Origin: Wenzhouxiangella sp.
Lineage (GTDB): Bacteria > Pseudomonadota > Gammaproteobacteria > Xanthomonadales > Wenzhouxiangellaceae
Direction of reading: 5' to 3'
DNA length: 9,702 nt
Assembly: GCA_021767625.1 (NCBI GenBank)
Contig: JAASTB010000058.1
Coordinates: 1-9,702, forward strand
Shown here: positions 1 through 6,204 of the stretch, in pieces
Layout: every line of letters begins with the position of its first letter
Numbering within the stretch: position 1 is the first letter of the stretch
Notes under the pieces: model-generated
What the model was told of the DNA's origin: nothing
What the model saw: only the letters and a program-made list of their open reading frames with translations
Databases searched by the model: none
Translations under genes and position numbers: made by a program

Positions 1-383
1 GAAGAGAGCCACCAGCCCATTCGCGAACCGGCCGCCGAATAGGGCCGATTCGCTTCAGCGGAAACCCGCTGCGTCTCCGGCAGCCATATGTAGCCCGTGC
101 CGGTCACCGTGCGAATGTGCTTCGGGGATGCGGCGCGGTCGCCCAGCACGCGCCGGAGCTTGCTGACCGCAACCGAGAGGCTGTCCTCGTTGACGATACG
201 GCCCGGCCAGATCTCTTCCATCAGCCAGGTCTTGGTCAACACCTGCCCCGGCCGGCGGCAGAAGGCATGCAGCAAATCAGCCACTTTCTGTTCGAGGATG
301 ATGTCCTCCTCGCCGAGCTGCAAACGGCCTTCGCGCGGGTTGAAGGCGGCGTTGGCGAAGGTATAGCGGACGGTGGGCTCCAT
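1..383 (-). CDS. Winged-helix (OmpR/PhoB-type) transcriptional regulator, N-terminal part, runs off left edge
   Basis: The reading frame is open from ATG at 383 to the window edge, giving 127 residues of N-terminus. Residues about 5-102 form a Trans_reg_C winged-helix domain. Visible landmarks are the EQKVADLLHAFCRRPGQVLTK helix region, the EEIWPGRIVNEDSLSVAVSKL recognition-helix region and the terminal IRTVTGTGYIW wing. There is no receiver domain in front, so this is not a classical response regulator. The last visible residues (MGWWLSS) could be the start of a membrane helix, which would make it a ToxR/CadC-like one-component regulator like the gene at 6205-8034. That part is inference, because the rest lies outside the window. 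It is divergent from the glycosyltransferase operon and might control it or itself. The domain call is firm; the full architecture is open. Confidence 0.85.
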   Translation of the reverse strand, partial: MEPTVRYTFANAAFNPREGRLQLGEEDIILEQKVADLLHAFCRRPGQVLTKTWLMEEIWPGRIVNEDSLSVAVSKLRRVLGDRAASPKHIRTVTGTGYIWLPETQRVSAEANRPYSAAGSRMGWWLS

Positions 384-581
384 GATTCCGGGGACAGTGC
401 GGCGCGAGCGGCTGGATGGGTTTCGGGATCCGCAATGATAGTCTAGACGCGCCGGCACGGGGCATGGCGGCTGACTTCACGACAACGGGCTTGTCATTTG
501 CCGTATTCCCATCGGGGCCGGCCAATGGTGGAATCGGCAGCGTCGAGCAGCGCTGCGGCGGCGTTGGAACCGGCCCCATGC

Positions 582-604
582 ATGAACGGACGTTTTCGGT
601 TCAT
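582..604. promoter_or_regulatory. Imperfect palindrome, possible operator
   Basis: The arms ATGAAC (582-587) and GTTCAT (599-604) are exact inverted complements, and two of the next three inner positions also pair. The 23-bp element sits about 25 bases upstream of the best -10 candidate for the operon at 710. That is a usual place for a regulator-binding site. The element is seen directly; its function is inference, and no known operator consensus was recognised. Confidence 0.3.
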
Positions 605-634
605 TTAGCGATTTATTTGCGGGGCGTCTAATAT
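605..634 (+). promoter_or_regulatory. Weak sigma-70-like promoter candidate for the glycosyltransferase operon
   Basis: A TAATAT hexamer at 629-634 matches the -10 consensus in five of six positions and lies in the AT-rich part of the intergenic region, 75 bases before the first start codon. The possible -35 sequences 16-19 bases upstream (around 605-611) match TTGACA poorly. If used, it might need an activator, which would suit the adjacent palindrome. Confidence 0.3.
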
Positions 635-709
635 TTTCAGCCTGCCTCCCGGCTGGCCACAAAAAATTGCAGGGCGCTCGACGACCCATCCTGGAATTCA
701 TGGAGTCCA

Positions 710-1453
710 ATGGACGTTTCGATCATCATTCCCGCCCGCGACGAGAGCGGCAATCTGCCGGATCTTCTCGACGAGATCGGCGCTGCCATGCAACCCCTGG
801 GCCTGCGCTACGAGGTGCTCGTCGTCGACGACGGCTCGAGCGACGACAGTTGGTCCATGCTGGCCGCACGCACCGCCTCGGATGACACGCTGCGCCCGAT
901 TCGCCACCGCCGGAGCGCGGGCCAGAGCACGTCGATCTGGCAGGCGGCCCGCCTGGCGAGGGGGCGCTGGCTGGCCACGCTCGACGGCGACGGCCAGAAC
1001 GATCCGGCCGACCTGCCTCGTCTGCTGGAGCGCGCCAGAAGCGAACGCCTGGAGATGGTGGCCGGCCATCGCACGACCCGCCGCGACACCTGGTTCAAGC
1101 GCTTTTCCTCGCGCGTGGCCAACGGCGTGCGTTCGAGGCTGCTGCGCGACAGCACGCCGGATACCGGCTGCGGTCTCAAGGTGATCCGTCGGGATGCCTT
1201 CCTGAAGCTGCCGTACTTCGATCACATGCACCGCTACCTTCCGGCCCTGATCCAGTTCCAGGGCGGACGCTGCGAGTCGGTTCCGGTCAACCACCGCCCG
1301 CGGGGCACCGGCGCGTCCCACTACGGATTGAACAACCGGCTCTGGGCCGGGTTGCTGGATCTGATGGGCGTGATGTGGCTTCGCAGGCGCTGTCGGCTGC
1401 CCGCCGAATGCGAGACAATGGAGGGCAAGGCAGACAAGGAGGAACAGGCATGA
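710..1453 (+). CDS. Family 2 glycosyltransferase, polyprenyl-phosphate (DPM1/ArnC-like) type
   Basis: This 247-residue GT-A enzyme is predicted to transfer a sugar from a nucleotide donor to a polyprenyl phosphate at the cytoplasmic face of the inner membrane. The N-terminus MDVSIIIPARDESGNL and the VVDDGSSDDS motif (residues 39-47) form the nucleotide-binding part. DGDGQNDP (92-99) carries the metal-binding DxD. RGTGASHYGLNNR (198-210) corresponds to the conserved Arg/Ser-x-Tyr-Gly loop of dolichyl-phosphate-mannose-synthase-like enzymes. It is shorter than ArnC because it lacks the C-terminal pair of membrane helices; only a mildly hydrophobic stretch (211-224) remains. The start at 710 has GGAG at 702-705 with tight spacing. 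Its TGA overlaps the next ATG (ATGA), so the two are probably coupled. The sugar cannot be read from sequence. Confidence 0.9.
   Translation: MDVSIIIPARDESGNLPDLLDEIGAAMQPLGLRYEVLVVDDGSSDDSWSMLAARTASDDTLRPIRHRRSAGQSTSIWQAARLARGRWLATLDGDGQNDPADLPRLLERARSERLEMVAGHRTTRRDTWFKRFSSRVANGVRSRLLRDSTPDTGCGLKVIRRDAFLKLPYFDHMHRYLPALIQFQGGRCESVPVNHRPRGTGASHYGLNNRLWAGLLDLMGVMWLRRRCRLPAECETMEGKADKEEQA
1436..1442 (+). promoter_or_regulatory. Strong Shine-Dalgarno for the LAB_N gene
   Basis: AAGGAGG lies seven bases before the ATG at 1450, inside the last codons of the glycosyltransferase gene. It decides the start of the small membrane protein against longer upstream frames. Confidence 0.8.
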
Positions 1454-1743
1454 GTTCACCCTGGTTCTGGCTGGCCATCGGTTTTCTCGGCCAGGCACTC
1501 TTCTCGGCCCGCTTCCTGGTGCAGTGGGTGGTCAGCGAGCGCGCCCGGCGCAGCGTCGTGCCGCTGGCGTTCTGGCTGTTCAGCCTGGGCGGCGGCGTCA
1601 CGCTCCTCGTCTATGCCATCCACCGGCAGGATCCGGTATTCATCGTCGGGCAGGCAAGCGGCCTGTTCATCTACACCCGAAACCTGATGCTCATCTACGG
1701 CGAGCGTCGTCGGGAGGCCAATGTCAGCGGCGTGACCGACTGA
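1450..1743 (+). CDS. Small LAB_N (lipid A biosynthesis N-terminal domain) membrane protein
   Basis: This 97-residue protein has three likely membrane helices (about 5-24, 37-56 and 62-82). The LAB_N signature is clear: GQALFSARFLVQWVVSE (14-30), SVVPLAFWLFS (35-45) and a C-terminal YTRNLMLIYGE (75-85). Such proteins are typically encoded beside GT2 and ArnT-like GT39 genes, as here. As I recall, the family is grouped with the PQ-loop/MtN3-like transporters. A role in moving or presenting the polyprenyl-linked sugar across the inner membrane is plausible but is inference. The longer frame from 1375 is rejected because 1450 has a strong Shine-Dalgarno. Its TGA (1741-1743) overlaps the next gene's ATG by one base. 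Confidence 0.9.
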   Translation: MSSPWFWLAIGFLGQALFSARFLVQWVVSERARRSVVPLAFWLFSLGGGVTLLVYAIHRQDPVFIVGQASGLFIYTRNLMLIYGERRREANVSGVTD

Positions 1744-3464
1744 TGCGCGGTCCGGCGAGCGATGTACGCCGGGTTTCCGAAAGCCGGCTGAGCTGGCTGT
1801 TTCTGGCAGCTCTCGTGATCTTCGCGGCCGGTGTGGGCCTGCGCGATCCCTGGCCGGCAGACGAGCCGCGTTTCGTGCTCAATGCGCTGGAGATGATCGA
1901 GACCGGCAACTGGCTGATTCCGCATCGCGGCGGGGAGGCCTACCCGGACAAGCCGCCGATCTTCATGTGGGCCTCGGCGGTATCGATCCTGGCCACCGGT
2001 TCGGTGCGGCTGGGTTTCCTGTTGCCGTCCATCCTGGCCGCGCTGGGCACGCTATGGCTCGTGGTCGACCTCACGCGCCGACTGCACGGGCGGCGCGTGG
2101 CCATGCTGGCGGGACTTGCCTTGCTGGCCACGGTGCAGTTCGTGATGCAGGCCAAGTCGGCCCAGATCGACATGCTGGTGACGTTCTGGATCACCCTGGG
2201 CGCCTACGGCATGATGCGACATGCCCTGCTTGGGCCGGCCCGGCATTGGTGGCTGATCGGTTGCGCGGCGATGGGCTTCGGCGTAATCACCAAGGGCGTT
2301 GGGTTCCTGCCGCTGTTGATGGTGCCCGTCTGGACGGCGCTGGCGCGGCGCGGCGACGCCCAGCCGCTGCCGGCCTGGGAACTGCTGGCGGGCCTGGGCG
2401 TGGTCCTGGCAGCCATTGCCGTTTGGGTCGTCCCCATGGCCCTCTACACGACGGCAAGCGGGGACCCGGCACTGCTCGCCTATCGCGACAATATCCTGCT
2501 GCGCCAGACGGCCGAACGCTATGCCGATTCCTGGGGACACCTCCAGCCCTGGTACTACTTCGTTCTCGAGGTGGCACCCTGGGCCTGGCTGCCGCTGTGG
2601 CTGGCGATTCCCTGGGCTGCGCCGAACTGGTGGCGGCGACTGCGCCGCGGCGATGCGCGTACCATCCTGCCGCTGTCGGGCGTGGTGCTCATCCTGATTT
2701 TCTTCAGCCTGTCGCCGGGCAAGCGCGGTGTCTACCTGTTGCCCACCGTGCCGCTTCTGGTCCTCGCCCTCGCTCCATTGCTGCCGGGCCTGCTCGACAA
2801 GCGCGGACCGAACTGGCTGGGCACGGGCTTCCTGGTGTTCCTGGGCGGGCTACTGGGCACGGCAGCCGTACTGGGCTGGACGGGTTTCGAGCCGTTGATG
2901 GAATTGTCCGAAAAGCACGATGCAAAGCCTTGGCCCTGGCTGGCCTTCCTGGCTGCGGCGATGATCGGTTTGCTGGCCTGGCTGAAACCGCGCCGGGGCG
3001 CCATGGCCCTTGCGCTCTGGCTGGGCATTCTGTGGCCCACTTTCGGCCTGTTTGCCTGGCCCGACATGAATGACAGCCGTTCGCCGCGCGACCTGATGCG
3101 CCACGTCGTGGAAATTACGGGCGAGGATGCCTGGCTGGCCGTTCACGACTTCGGTGAGGAGTTCCTGCTCCAGGCCAGGCAGCCGACAGTGCACTTCAGC
3201 TACCACTCTCGGGATGCGCAAGAGGCGCTGCGAGCCTTCGCGTGGCTGCAGGAGAAGCCGGCGGAACGCTGGTTGCTGATCGCCCAGGAGCACGACGGCC
3301 TGATCGAATGCATGGACCGCAGCGAAGCCCATGACCTGGGCTTCCAGAACAGCCAGCACTGGTGGCTGTTTCCCGGCACTGCGGCCGCAGATTGCGAGGG
3401 CGACCCGCAGGCAGCGCCGGTTTTCGTGGCGCCCACTTCGCTTCGCCGTTCGCCGTACCTGTGA
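1743..3464 (+). CDS. ArnT-like family 39 glycosyltransferase, integral membrane
   Basis: This is a 573-residue polytopic protein with roughly eleven to twelve hydrophobic helices up to residue 440, followed by a soluble, presumably periplasmic C-terminal domain (about 441-573). GT39/ArnT-type enzymes take a sugar from a polyprenyl phosphate and attach it to lipid A, protein or another glycan outside the inner membrane. Supporting motifs are DPWPADEPRF (35-44, with the first-loop Asp40-Glu41 expected to be catalytic), YPDKPP (67-72), KSAQIDMLVTFW (138-149), ERYADSWGHLQPWYYF (258-273) and SPGKRGVYLLP (324-334). The start at 1743 overlaps the previous stop (TGATG). The frame can be extended upstream to 1524, but that stretch is the shadow of the LAB_N gene. 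The substrate and acceptor are unknown; calling it arnT would overreach. Confidence 0.9.
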   Translation: MRGPASDVRRVSESRLSWLFLAALVIFAAGVGLRDPWPADEPRFVLNALEMIETGNWLIPHRGGEAYPDKPPIFMWASAVSILATGSVRLGFLLPSILAALGTLWLVVDLTRRLHGRRVAMLAGLALLATVQFVMQAKSAQIDMLVTFWITLGAYGMMRHALLGPARHWWLIGCAAMGFGVITKGVGFLPLLMVPVWTALARRGDAQPLPAWELLAGLGVVLAAIAVWVVPMALYTTASGDPALLAYRDNILLRQTAERYADSWGHLQPWYYFVLEVAPWAWLPLWLAIPWAAPNWWRRLRRGDARTILPLSGVVLILIFFSLSPGKRGVYLLPTVPLLVLALAPLLPGLLDKRGPNWLGTGFLVFLGGLLGTAAVLGWTGFEPLMELSEKHDAKPWPWLAFLAAAMIGLLAWLKPRRGAMALALWLGILWPTFGLFAWPDMNDSRSPRDLMRHVVEITGEDAWLAVHDFGEEFLLQARQPTVHFSYHSRDAQEALRAFAWLQEKPAERWLLIAQEHDGLIECMDRSEAHDLGFQNSQHWWLFPGTAAADCEGDPQAAPVFVAPTSLRRSPYL

Positions 3465-3476
3465 GATATTGGCGAA

Positions 3477-4160
3477 ATGGGAACCCTGATCGATCTCAGC
3501 CACACCGTCGAAGACGGCCTGGTGACCTACCGGGGCCTGCCCGCACCCGTGATCTGCGACTTCCTGACTCGCGAGGCTTCCGAACGGCACTACGGTGAAG
3601 GCACCAGCTTCCATATCGGACGCATCGACATGGTGGCCAATACCGGCACCTACGTGGATTCGCCTTTCCATCGATTTGCCGACGGCAAGGACTTGTCGGA
3701 ACTGGCGCTGGAAAGCCTCGCCGACTTGCCCGGCATCTGCGTGCGCGTCGATCAGCGGCACGCTATCCGGGCCATCGGTCCGGAGGCCTTCGAAGGCCTC
3801 GACGTGGCCGGGCATGCGGTTCTGGTGCACACCGGATGGGCGCGTCACTGGAACACCGAAGCCTACTTCGAGGGTCATCCCTTCCTGACCGGGGCAGCGG
3901 CCGCGTGGTTGCGCGATCGCGGTGCGGCGCTCGTGGGCATCGACTCCCTCAACATCGACGACACCGACGACGATCGCAGGCCCGTGCACACGGCCCTTTT
4001 GGGCGCAGGGATCCCCATTGCCGAGCACCTGCGCGGTCTCGAGCAGCTTCCCGATAGCGGCTTCTTCTTTCATGCCGTTCCGGTGAAGGTTCGCGGAATG
4101 GGTACGTTTCCGGTGCGGGCCTATGCCGTCCTGGAGGACGACAGTACGGTGAAGGAATGA
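3477..4160 (+). CDS. Cyclase-family (kynurenine-formamidase-like) metal hydrolase with atypical metal motif
   Basis: This 227-residue protein is close to the usual length of the cyclase/KynB family (PF04199). The opening LIDLSHTVEDG (4-14), the HTGW strand (118-121), GIDSLNIDD (154-162) and the PVHTALLGAGIPIAEHL segment (169-185) with His171 and Glu183 all fit the family. The signature that normally reads HxGTHxDxPxH is here NTGTYVDSPFH (55-65). The first and second metal histidines are replaced by Asn55 and Tyr59, while Asp61 and His65 remain. Family members hydrolyse N-formylkynurenine, isatin or related amides and lactams. With this change the substrate and metal content are uncertain, and I do not call it KynB. 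It follows the GT39 gene by 12 bases, so it is probably in the same operon. Confidence 0.85.
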   Translation: MGTLIDLSHTVEDGLVTYRGLPAPVICDFLTREASERHYGEGTSFHIGRIDMVANTGTYVDSPFHRFADGKDLSELALESLADLPGICVRVDQRHAIRAIGPEAFEGLDVAGHAVLVHTGWARHWNTEAYFEGHPFLTGAAAAWLRDRGAALVGIDSLNIDDTDDDRRPVHTALLGAGIPIAEHLRGLEQLPDSGFFFHAVPVKVRGMGTFPVRAYAVLEDDSTVKE

Positions 4161-4164
4161 AGGC

Positions 4165-4614
4165 GTGAAGCCCCACAGCCTGATCGCCGGTATTTCCGGC
4201 TGCCTGGTTGCAGCGTGCGGCTTCCTCTTGGTCTCCGGATCTCCCTTGGTTACCGTAACTGTTCCGGGAATCGCAGATTTGCCCCTGGGCACGTTGATCG
4301 CCTGGGTGGGTGCCGTAGCGCTTCCGTTGACCATCTACGCCGCGCCCGACCGACTACACCCGCCCCGGACCCGATTGGATCGCGCCATGGCGTGGCTGAT
4401 GTCGAGTTTGATCGGACTGGCGCTCGCCTGGGCGCCGATCAGTTACTGGCTGGCGGGCAATCCGGCCTTCGAGTTTCGCAAAAACAGTGGTTTCCGGGGC
4501 GGCGAAGAGGCGCTTTTCTACTTCTTCTATCTGTCGATGGCGGTCATTGTCCTGCCGCTCGCCGCGATGCTCGTTTACTGGCTGCTGATTCTCCTTCTGC
4601 GAGGCCGCGCATAG
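4165..4614 (+). CDS. Four-helix membrane protein of unknown function
   Basis: This 149-residue protein starts with GTG at 4165, preceded by GAAGGAA (4151-4157) at seven bases, inside the end of the cyclase gene. Hydrophobic segments at about 6-24, 41-60, 75-97 and 117-146 suggest four membrane helices. The stretch between helices three and four (98-115) is polar and aromatic-flanked, with charged residues EFRKNSGFRGGEE. I do not recognise a family. It lies only four bases behind the cyclase gene and is the last plus-strand gene before the convergent propeller gene, so it is probably the operon's final cistron. There is no shadow explanation, since the opposite strand carries no plausible gene here. 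Confidence 0.75.
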   Translation: MKPHSLIAGISGCLVAACGFLLVSGSPLVTVTVPGIADLPLGTLIAWVGAVALPLTIYAAPDRLHPPRTRLDRAMAWLMSSLIGLALAWAPISYWLAGNPAFEFRKNSGFRGGEEALFYFFYLSMAVIVLPLAAMLVYWLLILLLRGRA

Positions 4615-4625
4615 GCGCATCCAAT

Positions 4626-4646
4626 GCCCGGGCGGCGAGCCCCGGC
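4626..4646. terminator. Possible shared hairpin between convergent genes
   Basis: GCCCGGGC (4626-4633) and GCCCCGGC (4639-4646) can pair with a single mismatch around a five-base loop. The hairpin lies between the convergent operon end (4614) and the propeller stop codon (4648-4646). Neither strand has a T-run after it, so intrinsic termination is not assured. In GC-rich DNA such stems also occur by chance. Confidence 0.3.
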
Positions 4647-6031
4647 TATGGAGAAGATGTGGACTGGAAGCGGTCGTCGAAGAGGAAGTCCGAGAATCCA
4701 GTGTGCACGAAAACCGCACCTTCCTGTGATTGATCGATCGTAAAGCGCGTGGCGCTGACCGCCAGGTCGGAGGTGCCGTCTCCGTCGAGGTCGCCAAGGA
4801 GTTCGACTCTTCTGCCCGCCCGCGCATCCTCCTGCCCGTAGGTGAGCACGTCGTACGGGATGGATTCAATGCCATCGGCATGGCCGTGAAAGATGAATGC
4901 GGCGCCGCTGGAGACGGCGTTCTCCGGGTAGCCCTGGGCGCCGACCACGAGGTCGTCCAGGCCGTCTCCGTCGAGGTCCTCGCCAGCGGCCAGGCTGACA
5001 CCGAACTGTGCATCGGCCACATCGATGTTCAGCAGCTGCGAGGGTGCACCGGGTAATCCGCCGGTGCCGCCGGGAAAGATGGCCACGGCCCCGCCGACAT
5101 GATCGGAGGAGTCGAATTGATGGGCGCCGAGCGCAATATCGCTGTACCCGTCTCCGTTGAAGTCGCCACCCCCGATGCTCCAGCCCGTGTTGGCCTCGAA
5201 AGTGTTGAGGTCGAGGATGGCGGACGGCGCCGGCGATAGCCCGGCGGCACTGCCGAAGAAGACCTCTGCATGACCGTCGCGCACTGCCGAGCCGCCGTCG
5301 CGGGAGGTCACCGCGAGTTCGGGCAGGCCGTCACCGTTGACGTCTCCGACGCCCGCAAGCTCGAATCCGAACTGCTCATCCAGGCTGGAACCGTCGACGG
5401 ACCAGGTCGGAGTGGTGGCGACGCCGGCCGGGCTCCCGGGGTACAGAGAAGCACGACCGTTGTTGGAATTCGCCGCGTCGAAGTCCGGTGCGCCGACGGC
5501 GAGGTCTTCGAAGCCATCGTCGTCGAGGTCTCCGGGTATGGCGAGGCCTCGCCCGAAGAGTGAATCGGCCTGTTCGGCATGCAGGGTCTGGTCGGGCGTG
5601 TTGGGCAAACCGCCCGAGCTGCCGTGAAAGATCAGGACGGCGCCGCCGCTGTTGGTTCCGTCATCGTAGCCGAGTGCGCCGGCGGCGAGATCGTCGATGC
5701 CGTCGCCGTTCAGATCGCCGGCGGCGATGGACACGCCCAGGCGGGCGTCGGTCAGGTTCGATTCGTACTGCCAGTCCGGCGTCGTCGACAGCCCGCCGGC
5801 CGAACCCAGGTATACGAAGACGACGCCTTCTTCGGATTGCCCGTTCGAGTACTTGTGGGCGCCGACTGCCAGGTCGAGGAAGCCATCGTCGTTGACGTCT
5901 CCGAGCTGTCGCAGACCGAACCCGAAGCTGGCGTTGGCCCGATCGGCCTCGAATGTGGAGGACTGCCCATGCGTGAGCGAAGCCATCGCCGTCAAGGCGG
6001 CCAAGAGGGCGGTGCGAAACGGTTGAGACAT
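4646..6031 (-). CDS. Secreted seven-bladed FG-GAP (integrin-alpha-like) calcium propeller protein
   Basis: From ATG at 6031 this is 461 residues. MSQPFRTALLAALTAMASLT is a signal-peptide-like N-terminus, with probable cleavage near residue 22 (THG before QSS). Seven FG-GAP repeats follow, each with a DxNxDGxxD-type calcium loop starting at residues 45, 106, 168, 230, 290, 352 and 414, that is every 60-62 residues. This predicts one complete seven-bladed beta-propeller. Such proteins act in adhesion or ligand binding outside the cell; the ligand is not readable. The C-terminus ends FSDFLFDDRFQ plus five residues. The frame extends upstream to 6172, but 6031 is chosen because it begins the signal peptide and has GGAG nine bases upstream. 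It is divergent from the CadC-like regulator, which could control it. Confidence 0.9.
   Translation of the reverse strand: MSQPFRTALLAALTAMASLTHGQSSTFEADRANASFGFGLRQLGDVNDDGFLDLAVGAHKYSNGQSEEGVVFVYLGSAGGLSTTPDWQYESNLTDARLGVSIAAGDLNGDGIDDLAAGALGYDDGTNSGGAVLIFHGSSGGLPNTPDQTLHAEQADSLFGRGLAIPGDLDDDGFEDLAVGAPDFDAANSNNGRASLYPGSPAGVATTPTWSVDGSSLDEQFGFELAGVGDVNGDGLPELAVTSRDGGSAVRDGHAEVFFGSAAGLSPAPSAILDLNTFEANTGWSIGGGDFNGDGYSDIALGAHQFDSSDHVGGAVAIFPGGTGGLPGAPSQLLNIDVADAQFGVSLAAGEDLDGDGLDDLVVGAQGYPENAVSSGAAFIFHGHADGIESIPYDVLTYGQEDARAGRRVELLGDLDGDGTSDLAVSATRFTIDQSQEGAVFVHTGFSDFLFDDRFQSTSSP
4766..5899 (-). repeat. Seven FG-GAP calcium-loop repeats, about 186-bp period
   Basis: The coding DNA contains seven copies of a calcium-loop segment of the type GA(C) xTx AA(C)/GA(C) GGx GA(C) GGx. 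They begin (minus strand) at 5899, 5716, 5530, 5344, 5164, 4978 and 4792, computed from the protein positions of the first Asp. The steps are 180-186 bases. The repeats have diverged outside the loop, so they are old protein blades and not recent DNA duplications. The fourth copy ends in Glu (DVNGDGLPE) where the others end in Asp. Confidence 0.85.
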
Positions 6032-6204
6032 GTGCAGGCGCTCCGGTGGACAAGGATTCTTCGAGATTGGAATGAATCGGTCGACAAAGCCCGAGGAAAA
6101 CCCGATGAAATTCCGAGCGCCCTGTCTGTCAGCGATTTCGGGACTGCTGCCGTCGAGGCGGACCTTTGCCATAATCGGCCCATGGCCAATGCACTCAAGC
6201 AGGC
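6032..6204. other. Divergent intergenic region between propeller and CadC-like regulator
   Basis: These 173 bases would carry the promoters of both flanking genes. CATAAT at 6170-6175 resembles a -10 element for the plus-strand regulator (start 6205), but no convincing -35 lies 16-18 bases upstream. The propeller's minus-strand ribosome site GGAG lies nine bases before its ATG. No clear inverted repeat stood out by eye. Confidence 0.45.

Larger units (their letters stand above)
384..709. other. Divergent intergenic region between regulator and glycosyltransferase operon
   Basis: These 326 bases separate two divergently read genes. Short frames cross the region but none has a ribosome binding site plus recognisable protein character. 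It becomes AT-richer near 600-640, in contrast to the GC-rich surroundings, which is where promoter elements would be expected. It contains an imperfect palindrome at 582-604, a possible -10 element at 629-634 and a perfect 10-bp palindrome (GCAGCGCTGC) at 547-556 that could be chance in GC-rich DNA. No RNA gene or terminator was recognised. Confidence 0.6.

Noticed and set aside
698..1498. 266-residue minus-strand frame opposite the GT2 gene
   Set aside because: It is antisense to a gene with clear catalytic motifs and has no family features of its own.
2850..4334. 494-residue open frame on the minus strand across GT39, cyclase and membrane-protein genes
   Set aside because: It is antisense to three well-supported genes, has low-complexity His/Arg/Gly/Pro-rich composition and no recognisable domain. 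Long antisense frames are common in GC-rich coding DNA.
6032..6172. 47-residue N-terminal extension of the propeller protein
   Set aside because: It would bury the signal peptide behind a charged leader. The internal ATG at 6031 has a ribosome site and begins a proper signal sequence.
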